64,000 nt of DNA from JAXGTO01 sp040774885. Its GTDB lineage: Bacteria; Actinomycetota; Coriobacteriia; Coriobacteriales; Eggerthellaceae. A program made the translations under genes and the position numbers. The first letter of the stretch is position 1. Each line of letters begins with the position of its first letter. Below the pieces are notes generated by a model that was given only the letters and a program-made list of their open reading frames with translations, was not told the origin of the DNA and made no database searches. The DNA is taken from the NCBI GenBank assembly GCA_040774885.1, contig JAXGTO010000004.1, forward strand, positions 14,688 to 78,687. Reading direction: 5' to 3'. Shown piece by piece: positions 8,902-17,585 of this stretch.

Positions 8902-9344
8902 GCTCCCATCTGCTGGCCCGAGGCCATCGCTTCTTGCTTCTGGTCCAAAACGGCAATGCCTTCAACCACGGCATCGATGATAGCTTCGGGACGCACCGCG
9001 CACCCGGGAGCGTACACATCTACCGGTATGGCGGCATCGACGCCGCCCAGGACGTTATAGCAGTCGTGGAACACGCCGCCGCTGCACGCACAGCAACCGC
9101 ACGCCACCACAACCTTCGGTTCGATCATCTGGTTGTAAATCTCTTTCACAACGCTGATGTTCTGCTCATTCACGCTGCCGGTAACCAAAAAGATATCGGC
9201 GTGCTTGGGGTTGCCCGTATTGATGACACCGAATCGCTCGGCATCATATGCCGGAGAGAGGGCCGCCAGCACCTCGATGTCGCAGCCATTGCAGCTGGAA
9301 GCATCGTAGTGAATGACCCACGGTGATTTGCTCATGAAAGCCAT
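8898..9344 (-). CDS. echC: Ech hydrogenase small subunit (NuoB-like)
   Basis: 148 aa, the short form typical of Ech small subunits. It carries the proximal [4Fe-4S] ligands in SSCNGCDIEV (about 17-26), GCCACSGGVFHD (about 93-104) and PGCAVRPE (about 119-126). It relays electrons between the nickel site of EchE and the ferredoxin-like EchF. The start at 9344 has GGAG 6 nt upstream; an internal ATG three codons on is less likely. It lies 10 nt after echB. Confidence 0.92.
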   Translation of the reverse strand: MAFMSKSPWVIHYDASSCNGCDIEVLAALSPAYDAERFGVINTGNPKHADIFLVTGSVNEQNISVVKEIYNQMIEPKVVVACGCCACSGGVFHDCYNVLGGVDAAIPVDVYAPGCAVRPEAIIDAVVEGIAVLDQKQEAMASGQQMGA

Positions 9345-9354
9345 GTGCGTCTCC

Positions 9355-10248
9355 TTACATGAAAGCCAAGACGGCTATGTTGATGCCACCGGCCACCAGC
9401 GCCACCAACCAGGCGCTCTTGAGCATCGCCTGCCATTTTACGCGGGCGAAGTTGTTGTCGATCCAAATCTCAAGAAGGTAGATCAAAACGATTGCCACGA
9501 TGGCGATAACGACTGAGATGGGATCTGCGTAAACGAAGAACAACGCCACCCAACCCAAGAACAAGATGTTCTCGCACCAGTGCATGATCTCCACCTTGGC
9601 CAACGTAGGGCCGCTCATCTCGGTGGTGATGCCCTTGACCAGTTCCTGATGAGCGTGGTGCGAATAGGAAAGATCGAAGGGGCTCTTACGCAGTTTGATG
9701 GTAAGCACGAACAGCAAACCGATGAAAGCACCCCAGGCACTGCAAATAGCAGGATGCGAAAGAATAGACGTACCAGAAACCTCGAAGGTACCTGTCGCCA
9801 TATAAAACGCAACAGCCATCAGCAAAACCATAGGTTCGTAAGACATGACCTGAACGATTTCGCGCTGAGCGCCCAATTCGGCAAAAGGAGAACAGCTCGA
9901 ATAAGCGGCAACAATGAAGAACAGGGCTCCCAAGGTAATGATGAACACGCACATCAGCAGGTTGCCGCCACTGAAGAAAACGCCGCCGGCAAGGAAGGTG
10001 AACAACAAGGCAAGCGTCATGTAGGTACCGTCGATGCCGCTGACGCTCACACGTTCTTTCTGCAACAGCTTGCCCACATCGTAGTAGGGCTGAAGAAGAG
10101 GCGGACCGACACGGCCCTGCATGCGAGCAGTCACCTTTCGGTCGATGCCGGCCAGCAGGCAGCCGAACACGGTTCCGAGAAATGCGAAAACGACTGTGGA
10201 GAAAATAATCTTGAAAAGCCAGATGATTACGTAGAATACGGTTTCCAT
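9355..10248 (-). CDS. echB: Ech hydrogenase NuoH-like membrane subunit
   Basis: 297 aa with about eight membrane helices. Conserved NuoH/EchB-type loops include ARMQGRVGPPLLQPYYDVGKLL (about 41-62), followed by the second cytoplasmic loop with PFDLSYSHHAHQELVKG (about 190-206). This subunit docks the hydrogenase module to the membrane and couples electron flow to H+ or Na+ movement. The start has AAGGAGG 7 nt upstream. Its spacing from echA is 13 nt. Confidence 0.92.
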   Translation of the reverse strand: METVFYVIIWLFKIIFSTVVFAFLGTVFGCLLAGIDRKVTARMQGRVGPPLLQPYYDVGKLLQKERVSVSGIDGTYMTLALLFTFLAGGVFFSGGNLLMCVFIITLGALFFIVAAYSSCSPFAELGAQREIVQVMSYEPMVLLMAVAFYMATGTFEVSGTSILSHPAICSAWGAFIGLLFVLTIKLRKSPFDLSYSHHAHQELVKGITTEMSGPTLAKVEIMHWCENILFLGWVALFFVYADPISVVIAIVAIVLIYLLEIWIDNNFARVKWQAMLKSAWLVALVAGGINIAVLAFM

Positions 10249-10261
10249 GCGAGCCTCCTTC

Positions 10262-12235
10262 CTACATCATGCCTGCCGCAGAAACAGCGGCGATGGCGAA
10301 TACGACCACGATGATGAGCGTGCAGCAAATAGTACCGACGGGAGCGATTTTCGCCTCGCCGAAGATGTCCTCCAAATACCAATTGCGCTCGGTTGCCTCG
10401 ATGGGCTTGGACAAAGCGCTCTGGAACACGCGCTTGTCGTTATCGATGCTCACACCAGATAGATACACCTGGGCCTTGCGCGTTTTGCCAGATCGCTTGA
10501 GGCCGAACATGATCACAGCGAACACAACGATGGAAAGCAGGCTGCATAGCCACAGTGTCGTATCGGCGACCGGAAGCAGATTGTTGTTGAGCACCAGATC
10601 GACGGACGAGGTGACGGGCGCTGCGGCGAACACGCTTGCCCCGAACACGCTTTGGATATAGGGAACAACGCAATACTGTGAGATCAGCGGCAGGAATACG
10701 CAGGCGGCGATTAGAAGACCTGCCATGAGACCCGTGGCCACCCATTCGCTTTTATGGACGGAAATCTCGACGTCTTGCTGCTTGGATGCGATGCCTGAGA
10801 GCTTGCCGAGCCATTTGGCCCAGAACATGAACGTTGCAGCGCTGCCGAACGCCAACAAGATAAGAAGCGCAACCTGCTGAGTGTCTGCGAACGAGACAAG
10901 CGTTGCCCATTTGGAGATGAGCATGCCGAACGGAGCGATGAACATGCCCATGATTCCCAGCATCATCAAGCGCGCCAGTTTGGGCATGCGCTCGAACAGC
11001 AAGTCCATGTCTTCGATGTTGCGGCTTCCTATATGATGCTCGGCTGTGCCGACGCACAGGAACAGGAGGCTCTTGGCGATGGCGTGGAACAGGATGAGGA
11101 AGCAAGCAGCCCAGACGGCCTCAGGTGTTCCCACGCCGGCGCAAGCAACAATCAGGCCAAGATTCGCAATGGTCGAATAGGCAAGCACGCGCTTGGCGTT
11201 GGATTGGCTGATTGCCATGAAGCTGCACAAGCAGAACGTGATGCCACCTACCAGAATAACCATGAGCGAAGGAGCCATGCTCACAGCGAACAACGGGCTC
11301 AACTTGACCAACAAGAACACGCCGGCCTTGACCATGGTAGAAGAATGCAGCAACGCACTGGTGGGTGTAGGAGCAACCATTGCGCCCAACAGCCATGTGT
11401 GAAACGGCATCTGCGCAGCTTTCGTGATGCCGGCAAATGCCAAGCAAGCCAACGGAAACACAACAAGCGCAGGGAACATCTGCCCCATAGCCAGGAATTC
11501 GTCGAATGAGAGGGTGCCCAAAACGATGGCGCTCGCATACAAAGCCGCCACAAAGGCGATTCCGCCTGCGATATTCATGATGATCTGCCTGAACGCATTG
11601 CGAATGGCCTCATCGGTCTTGGTAAAGCCGATGAGCAGGAAGCTGCACACCGTGGTGACTTCCCAGGCGGTGAACATCCACGTCATGTTATTGGAGAACA
11701 CGATTGCGAACATCGCAGAAAGGAAGAGGAACATGATGGCGAAGAACAACGGCCGGCGATCCTTCTGGTCAGCGTGCTGCTTCTGGAAATCTTCCATATA
11801 GCCCAGCGCATATACGCAGATACCGCTGCCGATGATGCCGATGATGAAAGCCATGAGCAACGAAAGCGAATCAAAGTACAAACCGACTTCGACTTCCACG
11901 GTATGGGCGAAACCGAACTCGAAAACCAGCGAGGCAACCAATTGGATGGCGGCAAGGACCACGGCCCAGATGTTCTTGTAGCGAACGCCGTAGCCAATGA
12001 CGATTACACCGATTGCCAAGCTCACCGCCAAGCACAAATAATCGACGCCAACAGAGGAGAACTTCAGATACACCCCCGATGTGCCGAGATTGGTCACGCA
12101 CAAAACCAAAGTGCCCGCAGCTATTGCGGCTGCGCCGACACTTACGATCACATTGCGCGCGGCATTGTTCTTGACGCATAACAGCACCAGGGCCAATATC
12201 GCGGGAAACACGATCAAGAAGCCGATCATTTCCAC
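10262..12235 (-). CDS. echA: Ech hydrogenase antiporter-like membrane subunit (NuoL/EchA)
   Basis: About 657 aa from a GTG at 12235, which has GGAG 8 nt upstream; an ATG two codons later lacks spacing. It has some 14-16 membrane helices, with the proton-translocation segment MTWMFTAWEVTTVCSFLLIGF (about 145-165) and MPFHTWLLGAMVAPTPTSALLHSSTMVKAG (about 245-275) typical of Mrp/NuoL-type subunits. It is the ion-pumping subunit of Ech. It is the first gene of echABCDEF, and the upstream stretch to 12472 should hold the promoter. Confidence 0.92.
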   Translation of the reverse strand: MEMIGFLIVFPAILALVLLCVKNNAARNVIVSVGAAAIAAGTLVLCVTNLGTSGVYLKFSSVGVDYLCLAVSLAIGVIVIGYGVRYKNIWAVVLAAIQLVASLVFEFGFAHTVEVEVGLYFDSLSLLMAFIIGIIGSGICVYALGYMEDFQKQHADQKDRRPLFFAIMFLFLSAMFAIVFSNNMTWMFTAWEVTTVCSFLLIGFTKTDEAIRNAFRQIIMNIAGGIAFVAALYASAIVLGTLSFDEFLAMGQMFPALVVFPLACLAFAGITKAAQMPFHTWLLGAMVAPTPTSALLHSSTMVKAGVFLLVKLSPLFAVSMAPSLMVILVGGITFCLCSFMAISQSNAKRVLAYSTIANLGLIVACAGVGTPEAVWAACFLILFHAIAKSLLFLCVGTAEHHIGSRNIEDMDLLFERMPKLARLMMLGIMGMFIAPFGMLISKWATLVSFADTQQVALLILLAFGSAATFMFWAKWLGKLSGIASKQQDVEISVHKSEWVATGLMAGLLIAACVFLPLISQYCVVPYIQSVFGASVFAAAPVTSSVDLVLNNNLLPVADTTLWLCSLLSIVVFAVIMFGLKRSGKTRKAQVYLSGVSIDNDKRVFQSALSKPIEATERNWYLEDIFGEAKIAPVGTICCTLIIVVVFAIAAVSAAGMM

Positions 12236-12350
12236 GTCGTCCACTCCTTTGCAGAATCTTCGCTCGGGATACAAAAATGGCGGCCCACGGGACGCCGCAG
12301 TCAATATATCTTAAATGGGAGCGCAGGCGTGCAAATAAGCCATTCGCAAT

Positions 12351-12366
12351 CGCCGAATAATCGGCG
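12351..12366. promoter_or_regulatory. 16-bp palindrome upstream of the ech operon
   Basis: CGCCGA, a 4-nt spacer and TCGGCG form a perfect 6-bp dyad. It lies about 120 bp upstream of echA and about 107 bp downstream of the metallo-hydrolase gene on the same strand. It could be an operator for ech or a small terminator hairpin without a U-run. Evidence is the dyad and position only. Confidence 0.25.
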
Positions 12367-12472
12367 GACGGCAAAACGGATGCGTCCCTCCAGCTGTCAA
12401 AGGACGATATAGGCCGTGGACGGTTTTGCTCACACGAACAGGTAATTCAGTAACATCTGAGTATTGGGAGAT

Positions 12473-13117
12473 TCAAGCGCGGTGTTGACCCATCAGCAGA
12501 ACTCCCGTGGTGGAATCATCGAGCTTATCGAGAAAAAGAGCCCCGTCTTCGGGGGTGCCGGCAACCGACCCATAATGCGTGGGAACGGCATAGTGCGGAC
12601 GGATGGATTTGACCAGATCCGCCGCTTCGGCAGCATCCATGGTATAGGTGCCCCCTACCGGCAAAAGCGCTACGTCGCAATCTACATCGCGTGCCTGCGG
12701 CGTGTTGTCCGTGTCGCCTGAAACATAGTAGCGCGTCCCATCAAGATCCACCGTATAGCCCACCCATCCATTGGATTTCGGATGGAACGGCTTTGCGAGG
12801 TTGTAAGCGGCGATCGCCTGTATCGAAACACCCTCTATGCCAATGCTTTCACCAGGCTCTACGAAATCAACGAGCTCAGAATCGACGCGCAGCCGGCCAA
12901 CATCTTCCCTCATCGAAGCCGGCAGAAGATATCGGGTGCCGGCGTTGGCAACACGTCGAATATCATCTGGGCTGAAATGATCGTAATGAGCGTGAGTTAT
13001 GAACACGATGTCTGCGTCGTGATACTCATGATGCAGATCATAGGGGTCGAACCACAGAGTTTTAGAACCGACGATGCGGATAGCGCTATGGGTAGGCAGC
13101 GATATCTGTTCAAGCAT
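12473..13117 (-). CDS. Metallo-beta-lactamase-fold hydrolase (UPF0173-like)
   Basis: 214 aa. The metal-binding motif HAHYDH (HxHxDH, about residues 42-47), a YYVSGDTD Asp ligand near 128-135 and HYGS near 180 place it in the beta-lactamase-like zinc hydrolase family, close to UPF0173/UlaG-like proteins. The substrate is unknown. It is probably cytoplasmic as no signal peptide is seen. The start has AAGGAGG 6 nt upstream. It begins 12 nt after the fluoride-exporter gene, so the two are likely co-transcribed. Confidence 0.85.
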   Translation of the reverse strand: MLEQISLPTHSAIRIVGSKTLWFDPYDLHHEYHDADIVFITHAHYDHFSPDDIRRVANAGTRYLLPASMREDVGRLRVDSELVDFVEPGESIGIEGVSIQAIAAYNLAKPFHPKSNGWVGYTVDLDGTRYYVSGDTDNTPQARDVDCDVALLPVGGTYTMDAAEAADLVKSIRPHYAVPTHYGSVAGTPEDGALFLDKLDDSTTGVLLMGQHRA

Positions 13118-13129
13118 TGAGAACCTCCT

Positions 13130-13522
13130 TTATGCAGCAATGAAACGCAGCGTGATCCATTGCGACAGCATAAGACCGGCGATGCAGGAGACAAGGGTGA
13201 TGGCAACATACGCGAAGGCGACCATCCAGCTACCATCCTGCATGAGCTGCGTCGTTTCAAGCGCAAGGGTCGACAGCGTTGTGAAGCCGCCGCACAGACC
13301 CACGCGAAGCAAGATCATTGCCTGCGGATTGAGATTGAACTGCCCGGCGCCAAGAGCCGCAAGCACTCCCATGACCAAACATCCTATGAAGTTGATCAGC
13401 AACGTAAGAAATGGAAAACCGTTTGCAGGGGCAAACGGAATCAAGGTGAACAGGTAACGAGCCATGGCGCCCAAAGCGCCACCAGCACCTACGCAAAGAA
13501 AATTGACAAGCAGTTCAGGCAT
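13130..13522 (-). CDS. crcB: Fluoride efflux protein CrcB/Fluc
   Basis: 130 aa with four membrane helices. It shows family residues GAGGALGAMARYLF (about 9-22), the central NFIGCLVMGVL (about 43-53) and GLCGGFTTLSTLALET (about 72-87), the last containing the conserved Phe and Thr/Ser track. It forms a dimeric fluoride channel. I chose the ATG at 13522 because it begins at the family N-terminus and upstream sequence would overlap the sirtuin promoter. Only one copy is seen, so it would be a homodimer. No fluoride-riboswitch-like structure is visible in the 75-bp leader. Confidence 0.9.
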   Translation of the reverse strand: MPELLVNFLCVGAGGALGAMARYLFTLIPFAPANGFPFLTLLINFIGCLVMGVLAALGAGQFNLNPQAMILLRVGLCGGFTTLSTLALETTQLMQDGSWMVAFAYVAITLVSCIAGLMLSQWITLRFIAA

Positions 13523-13585
13523 GGAAGATGCGCCTTTCAACGGACGAGACACGTATAGTCTAGCGCAACGAGGACCCTGGCGTTC

Positions 13586-13591
13586 TATAAT
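13586..13591 (+). promoter_or_regulatory. -10 element TATAAT placing transcription start at the sirtuin ATG
   Basis: A perfect TATAAT lies at 13586-13591. Its expected transcription start, about 7 nt on, falls at the ATG at 13598. No Shine-Dalgarno is visible, so a leaderless mRNA is likely. A good -35 is not seen. Confidence 0.5.
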
Positions 13592-13597
13592 CGACGT

Positions 13598-14344
13598 ATG
13601 GATGCAGTAAACGATATTGCCACTTTTCGATCTTGGATAGAAGCTTGCCCCAAGGACGGGCTGGTGTTTTTCGGCGGAGCAGGCGTTTCCACAGAAAGCG
13701 GTATACCCGATTTCCGCAGCGCACGGGGCATCTACAACCAAGACTATCCCTGGTCACCCGAGACTATCGTAAGTCATTCGTTTTTCATGGAGCACACCGA
13801 CATCTTCTATCGCTTCTATCGAAGCAAAATGGTATTCCCCGCAGCAAAGCCCAACATAACCCATCGTAAGCTGGCAGAATTGGAACAGGTGGGGATCTTG
13901 GGAGCCGTTGTTACGCAGAATATCGATGGTTTGCACCAATTAGCTGGCTCGAAAAAAGTGTTTGAACTGCATGGGAGCATTCATCGCAACACCTGCATGG
14001 ATTGCAGAAAACAATTCGGCCTATCGGCGATACTCCAAGAAAGCCCTCTATTGGACAGCGATGGCATACCCCATTGCGATAGTTGCGGAGGCATCATCAA
14101 ACCCGATGTGGTCCTTTATGAAGAACCGCTTGACGACGACGTCACAACATCGGCGATAGAGGCGATCGAGCATGCTTCCATGCTGGTGATAGGCGGAACT
14201 TCTTTGGCCGTGTATCCTGCCGCTGGTATGATCGGCTATTTCAGAGGCAGCCACCTGGCAATCATCAACCGCACCCCCACCCCGCTCGACCGGAAAGCCG
14301 ATCTATGCCTTGCGTGCGATTTGGGGAAAGCATTCGATTGGTAG
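13598..14344 (+). CDS. cobB: NAD-dependent protein deacylase (sirtuin)
   Basis: 248 aa, a full-length class Sir2 enzyme. NAD-binding FFGGAGVSTESGIPDFRS (about 24-41), the catalytic TQNIDGLHQLAG (about 105-116) with HGS (His at about 124) and two zinc-knuckle pairs (CMDC near 131, CDSCGG near 157) are all present. It removes acyl groups from protein lysines in the cytoplasm using NAD+. In an organism with acetyl-phosphate metabolism (pta/ackA here) it would counter lysine acetylation, which is inference. It is transcribed alone, divergent from crcB. Confidence 0.93.
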   Translation: MDAVNDIATFRSWIEACPKDGLVFFGGAGVSTESGIPDFRSARGIYNQDYPWSPETIVSHSFFMEHTDIFYRFYRSKMVFPAAKPNITHRKLAELEQVGILGAVVTQNIDGLHQLAGSKKVFELHGSIHRNTCMDCRKQFGLSAILQESPLLDSDGIPHCDSCGGIIKPDVVLYEEPLDDDVTTSAIEAIEHASMLVIGGTSLAVYPAAGMIGYFRGSHLAIINRTPTPLDRKADLCLACDLGKAFDW

Positions 14345-14356
14345 CAAAGAGCGCCT

Positions 14357-15538
14357 TCAGCTTTCCTGGTAAAAAGCATAGGCGTTCTTCGTCGTGTGCT
14401 TGACGTTGTAGAGGGCACGATCCGCCCGGTTGTAGAGGATATCGAAATCGATGTCATCAGGAAGCGTTGCGAAAACAGCACCGATGCTTATTTGCAACGG
14501 GATAGACCCATCGCCGATGGTGCAGCGCCCGACCCGTTCCATGAATGAACTGATTTTGGGCTCGATTGCTTCGCGGCTGGTAACCATGGGAAGGAAAGCA
14601 ACGAATTCATCACCGCTCAATCGCCCGATGATATCACTCGATCTGAAGTGATCGCGCAATGCCTGCGCAACCCACTTTATGGCATGGTCGCCTTCAGGAT
14701 GACCGCACATGTCATTGATCCGCTTGAGATCGTCCACATTGACGATCATGAACAAACCTCCTGATTGTTCGGATGCCTCACCCGCCCTGCGTTGCAAGGA
14801 TCGGCGAACACCGGCTCTATTGAGCAATCCCGTCATGCTGTCGGTTTCGACTTTTTCAGAAAGCCGATTGAAGGTGTCGGCAGTGCGTTTGTTCTCAATG
14901 AAGAAATAGTCGACAAGCAAAACGACGGCATAGGCCGGATACATGGTGAGCCATCCTGGCAAACTGGTTTGCAAGATCATCCCCACAAGAAGCGCCACGG
15001 GTAAAATCCCAGAAATAATGGCCATCTGACCTGCTGGAAATTTTTTACGAGACCTTACGACGTACACCAAGAAGATGAAAGCGATTATGAAGAAATAAAC
15101 CATCTGAATGCCGAATAAGGGACCATGGACATAAGCCCCATCAGCAGAAATGGAATATATTGAGCCGGAAAAGAGATTCCACACGACCACGAACACCCAA
15201 GCGATGCAGGGTATAGACATAGTCCAAGCATCTTTGCGAATACGGGATTCGTCGGTTTCGGCAACGGAGACGGTGTAGCAAAGCCATGTGAAGCAAGGCA
15301 AAGCGATGAAGGCGTAATACAAGAAGAATGCAATCACAATGCACAATGTGGGTACGCCGGGAAATTCAACGAGAGTGTCAACCACTATTTCAAGCAAGCA
15401 GCAGAATATCGCCGAGACAACGCACGCCAGCAACATACGGTCTTGAACGTCATGGCGGGAATAATGAGAGCGAAAATCGAAAAGCAGCACGAAAAGGAAC
15501 GCAAGGCTTATAAGAATCGCATCGTAATGGTAATACAT
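14357..15538 (-). CDS. Membrane-anchored diguanylate cyclase (GGDEF)
   Basis: 393 aa. About six membrane helices occupy residues 5-215. A GGDEF domain follows (about 235-390) with SGDEF as the active-site signature, an accepted functional variant, and an RxxD inhibitory site (RSSD) exactly five residues upstream. It would make cyclic di-GMP from GTP at the membrane and be product-inhibited. No phosphodiesterase or effector is in the window. The N-terminal membrane part has no recognised ligand-binding family. The start has GGAAGG 7 nt upstream. Confidence 0.9.
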   Translation of the reverse strand: MYYHYDAILISLAFLFVLLFDFRSHYSRHDVQDRMLLACVVSAIFCCLLEIVVDTLVEFPGVPTLCIVIAFFLYYAFIALPCFTWLCYTVSVAETDESRIRKDAWTMSIPCIAWVFVVVWNLFSGSIYSISADGAYVHGPLFGIQMVYFFIIAFIFLVYVVRSRKKFPAGQMAIISGILPVALLVGMILQTSLPGWLTMYPAYAVVLLVDYFFIENKRTADTFNRLSEKVETDSMTGLLNRAGVRRSLQRRAGEASEQSGGLFMIVNVDDLKRINDMCGHPEGDHAIKWVAQALRDHFRSSDIIGRLSGDEFVAFLPMVTSREAIEPKISSFMERVGRCTIGDGSIPLQISIGAVFATLPDDIDFDILYNRADRALYNVKHTTKNAYAFYQES

Positions 15539-15705
15539 GCCGAAGCCTTCCTTCCCCGTGCCATGCCCTGCTAGAAGCGCCGTGCCTCTAAACCAGCGAA
15601 AAACACCGAGCGTCTAAAAAGATTTTACACCAACAGCGCCTACGGCCGCGCAGGTGGCTTCTCATCAAACGTCTAACAGGTTAGCGACCAGGGCAAGATT
15701 CGATC

Positions 15706-16032
15706 TCATTTTCTGCCGTACAGCAGATGGCGAATGGCCATTATGGGGTGGTGCCAAAGCATTCTCGGCCCGCTATAGCGCATCACGCAGCTTATACGTT
15801 GCTTCATTCGAGGCGCATAGCAGGGAGTCGGGCATGCTCCGCAAAAAGGTTTATCAGGGCGCTTGCGACAATGAGCAACGCGTTCATGGCAATACTCCAT
15901 GAGCTCCCGGCACTGAGGACACGGAGTCTCTTCCCCGACATGATTCCCTTTGCAATACAAGGAGATCATCGTGTCAACGATAACTTGCTCCTCATCGGCA
16001 GAAAGATGAGGTGATTTGACTTGACCATCCAT
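15706..16032 (-). CDS. YgbA-family protein (PF11756, nitrous-oxide-stimulated-promoter family), copy 1
   Basis: 108 aa. It has the family's Cys pattern CPQCRELMEYCHERVAHC and FCGACPTPCYAPRMKQR, ending with VMRYSGPRMLWHHPIMAIRHL. The cysteines suggest an iron-sulfur or metal site. E. coli YgbA is linked to nitric-oxide stress and recovery of iron-sulfur clusters; here the biochemical role is unknown. It follows dsrN on the same strand after a 66-bp gap. A second paralog lies at 38821-39168, flanking the other end of the sulfite island. Confidence 0.8.
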   Translation of the reverse strand: MDGQVKSPHLSADEEQVIVDTMISLYCKGNHVGEETPCPQCRELMEYCHERVAHCRKRPDKPFCGACPTPCYAPRMKQRISCVMRYSGPRMLWHHPIMAIRHLLYGRK

Positions 16033-16098
16033 GCTCTTCAGACATCCCGTCTCCGTTGGTTGCCGCCACGAAAACGAAGGATAACAAGAAGAATGCCA

Positions 16099-17505
16099 TT
16101 ATCGAAGGGAAGCACGATAATCGCACGCAGCAGCCACGAAGCCTTCTGCCCATTCAGGCGAAGAAATCGCATTGACGTGAGCATAGCTGGCAACAGTACG
16201 ACCTCGGCACACTCCGTCAAGCGAATCGGCTATGCCGCGACCCCGTTGGTTTTCATAAGCGAAATGCAAATCATCGGAAGCATTGAGTACCTTGGAGTGG
16301 TGATGCTCATGGCCCTTGAGGACAGTGCCGGCTGGAAGCCAGGGATGGTCTTCACGTGCCATGACAATGGAATAGCCATGGCCTTGACGTTTCGTTTCCA
16401 TCGCAATATCCATACCGAACGCACCCGCCATTTGATATACGGATCCATCAGTCCAGATGCTGCGCGCAAGATACATGAGCCCGCCGCATTCTGCACAGCA
16501 GGCAATGCCCGCTTCGATCGCTTTGCGAACACTTGCTCGAAAACCCTCGTTTGCCTGGAGCTCGTCGGCAAATACCTCAGGAAAGCCGCCACCGATATAA
16601 AGACCTGAAATATCATCGGGCAAAGAAGCGTCTTTAAGGCTGTCAACGTAGACGAGCTCTGCACCTGCCTGCTCAAGCGATGCCAGATTCTCTGGGTAGT
16701 AGAAACTGAATGCGCGGTCCCGCACCACGGCGATCTTGACCGGATTTCCATCGATAAGCGAGTTGCGTGCGGTTATGGCGGAGGCGCCGTATGGCAGAGG
16801 ATCTGCCGATGAGGCGATATCCATAAGCACATCGATGTCCACGTACTCTTCTACGATACGAGCCATTTCATCGGCAAAAGAATCGCGATAGTCGCTCTCA
16901 ACGCTCGTTACCAGGCCCAGATGGCGATCGGGAATCTTCATCTGGGGGTTTTCGGGGATGGCGCCGAGAACAGGAATTCCGCAGTATCGCTCAATAGATT
17001 GCCGCATTATATTCTCATGGCGTTTGCCGCGATAGCGATTGAGAATGACTCCTTCGATGCGGACCGACGGATCGAACTGGATGAAGCCCATGACGATTGC
17101 AGCAACCGAACGCGTCATACGCGTAACATCGATTACTAAAATCACAGGAGTAGCTGTCTGCTTTGCAACCTCTGCCGATGAACTGCTTCCGTCAACATCC
17201 ATTCCATCGAACAGGCCCATAGCGCCTTCAAGCAGGCCTATTTGGGCACCGTCAGAAGCATCATGGATGACATTGCGAATGGTATCGGCATCCATGAAAA
17301 AGCAGTCGAGGTTTCTGCTTTGCCGACGAGCGGCCACTCCGTGCCAACCAGGGTCGATGTAGTCAGGTCCTTTTTTGAACGGCTGAACGGGCACGCCTCG
17401 TTTTTCAAGCGCGCGAAGGATACCGATGACAACGACGGTTTTGCCGCTTTTGCCATGTGGCGCACCGATCATCACGCGTGGAAGCACAAGATCCTGTTCT
17501 GCCAT
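16099..17505 (-). CDS. dsrN: Cobyrinate a,c-diamide synthase-like amidase, probable siroheme amidase DsrN
   Basis: 468 aa from the ATG at 17505, which has GGAGG 9 nt upstream. The N-terminal half is a P-loop amidotransferase synthetase with GAPHGKSGKT (about 13-22) and KGPDYIDPGWH. The C-terminal glutaminase domain carries AECGGLMYL with the nucleophile Cys near 345, and a late GHEHHHS. It is homologous to CbiA/CobB. Lying immediately after dsrC in a dsr operon, it is best read as DsrN, which amidates siroheme for sulfite reductase. No other cobalamin genes are nearby, which supports DsrN over CbiA, though sequence alone cannot separate them. Confidence 0.8.
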   Translation of the reverse strand: MAEQDLVLPRVMIGAPHGKSGKTVVVIGILRALEKRGVPVQPFKKGPDYIDPGWHGVAARRQSRNLDCFFMDADTIRNVIHDASDGAQIGLLEGAMGLFDGMDVDGSSSSAEVAKQTATPVILVIDVTRMTRSVAAIVMGFIQFDPSVRIEGVILNRYRGKRHENIMRQSIERYCGIPVLGAIPENPQMKIPDRHLGLVTSVESDYRDSFADEMARIVEEYVDIDVLMDIASSADPLPYGASAITARNSLIDGNPVKIAVVRDRAFSFYYPENLASLEQAGAELVYVDSLKDASLPDDISGLYIGGGFPEVFADELQANEGFRASVRKAIEAGIACCAECGGLMYLARSIWTDGSVYQMAGAFGMDIAMETKRQGHGYSIVMAREDHPWLPAGTVLKGHEHHHSKVLNASDDLHFAYENQRGRGIADSLDGVCRGRTVASYAHVNAISSPEWAEGFVAAACDYRASLR

Positions 17506-17533
17506 ATTCGCCGTTCCTCCCCTATTGATAGAA

Positions 17534-17562
17534 CGGACCATCGCGCAAAGCGCGATGGTCCG
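17534..17562 (-). terminator. 12-bp perfect hairpin between dsrC and dsrN
   Basis: CGGACCATCGCG (17534-17545) pairs perfectly with CGCGATGGTCCG (17551-17562) over a 5-nt loop. It lies 23 nt after the dsrC stop. Only a short U-poor tail follows on the minus strand. It may lower read-through into dsrN or protect the dsrC mRNA end. Confidence 0.55.
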
Positions 17563-17585
17563 CCAGACGCGAAAACCTTTGGTGC

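Noticed and set aside
6869..12235. Complex I or formate-hydrogenlyase instead of Ech
   Set aside because: EchE keeps both Ni-binding CxxC pairs, excluding Nuo-type proteins. No formate dehydrogenase lies nearby, and the six-subunit set fits Ech.
13523..13597. Possible fluoride riboswitch upstream of crcB
   Set aside because: The 75-bp leader lacks the conserved fluoride-aptamer core and is shared with a divergent promoter.
17506..17585. Possible cobalamin riboswitch upstream of the CbiA-like gene
   Set aside because: Only a simple 12-bp hairpin is present; no B12-box or long aptamer fits.
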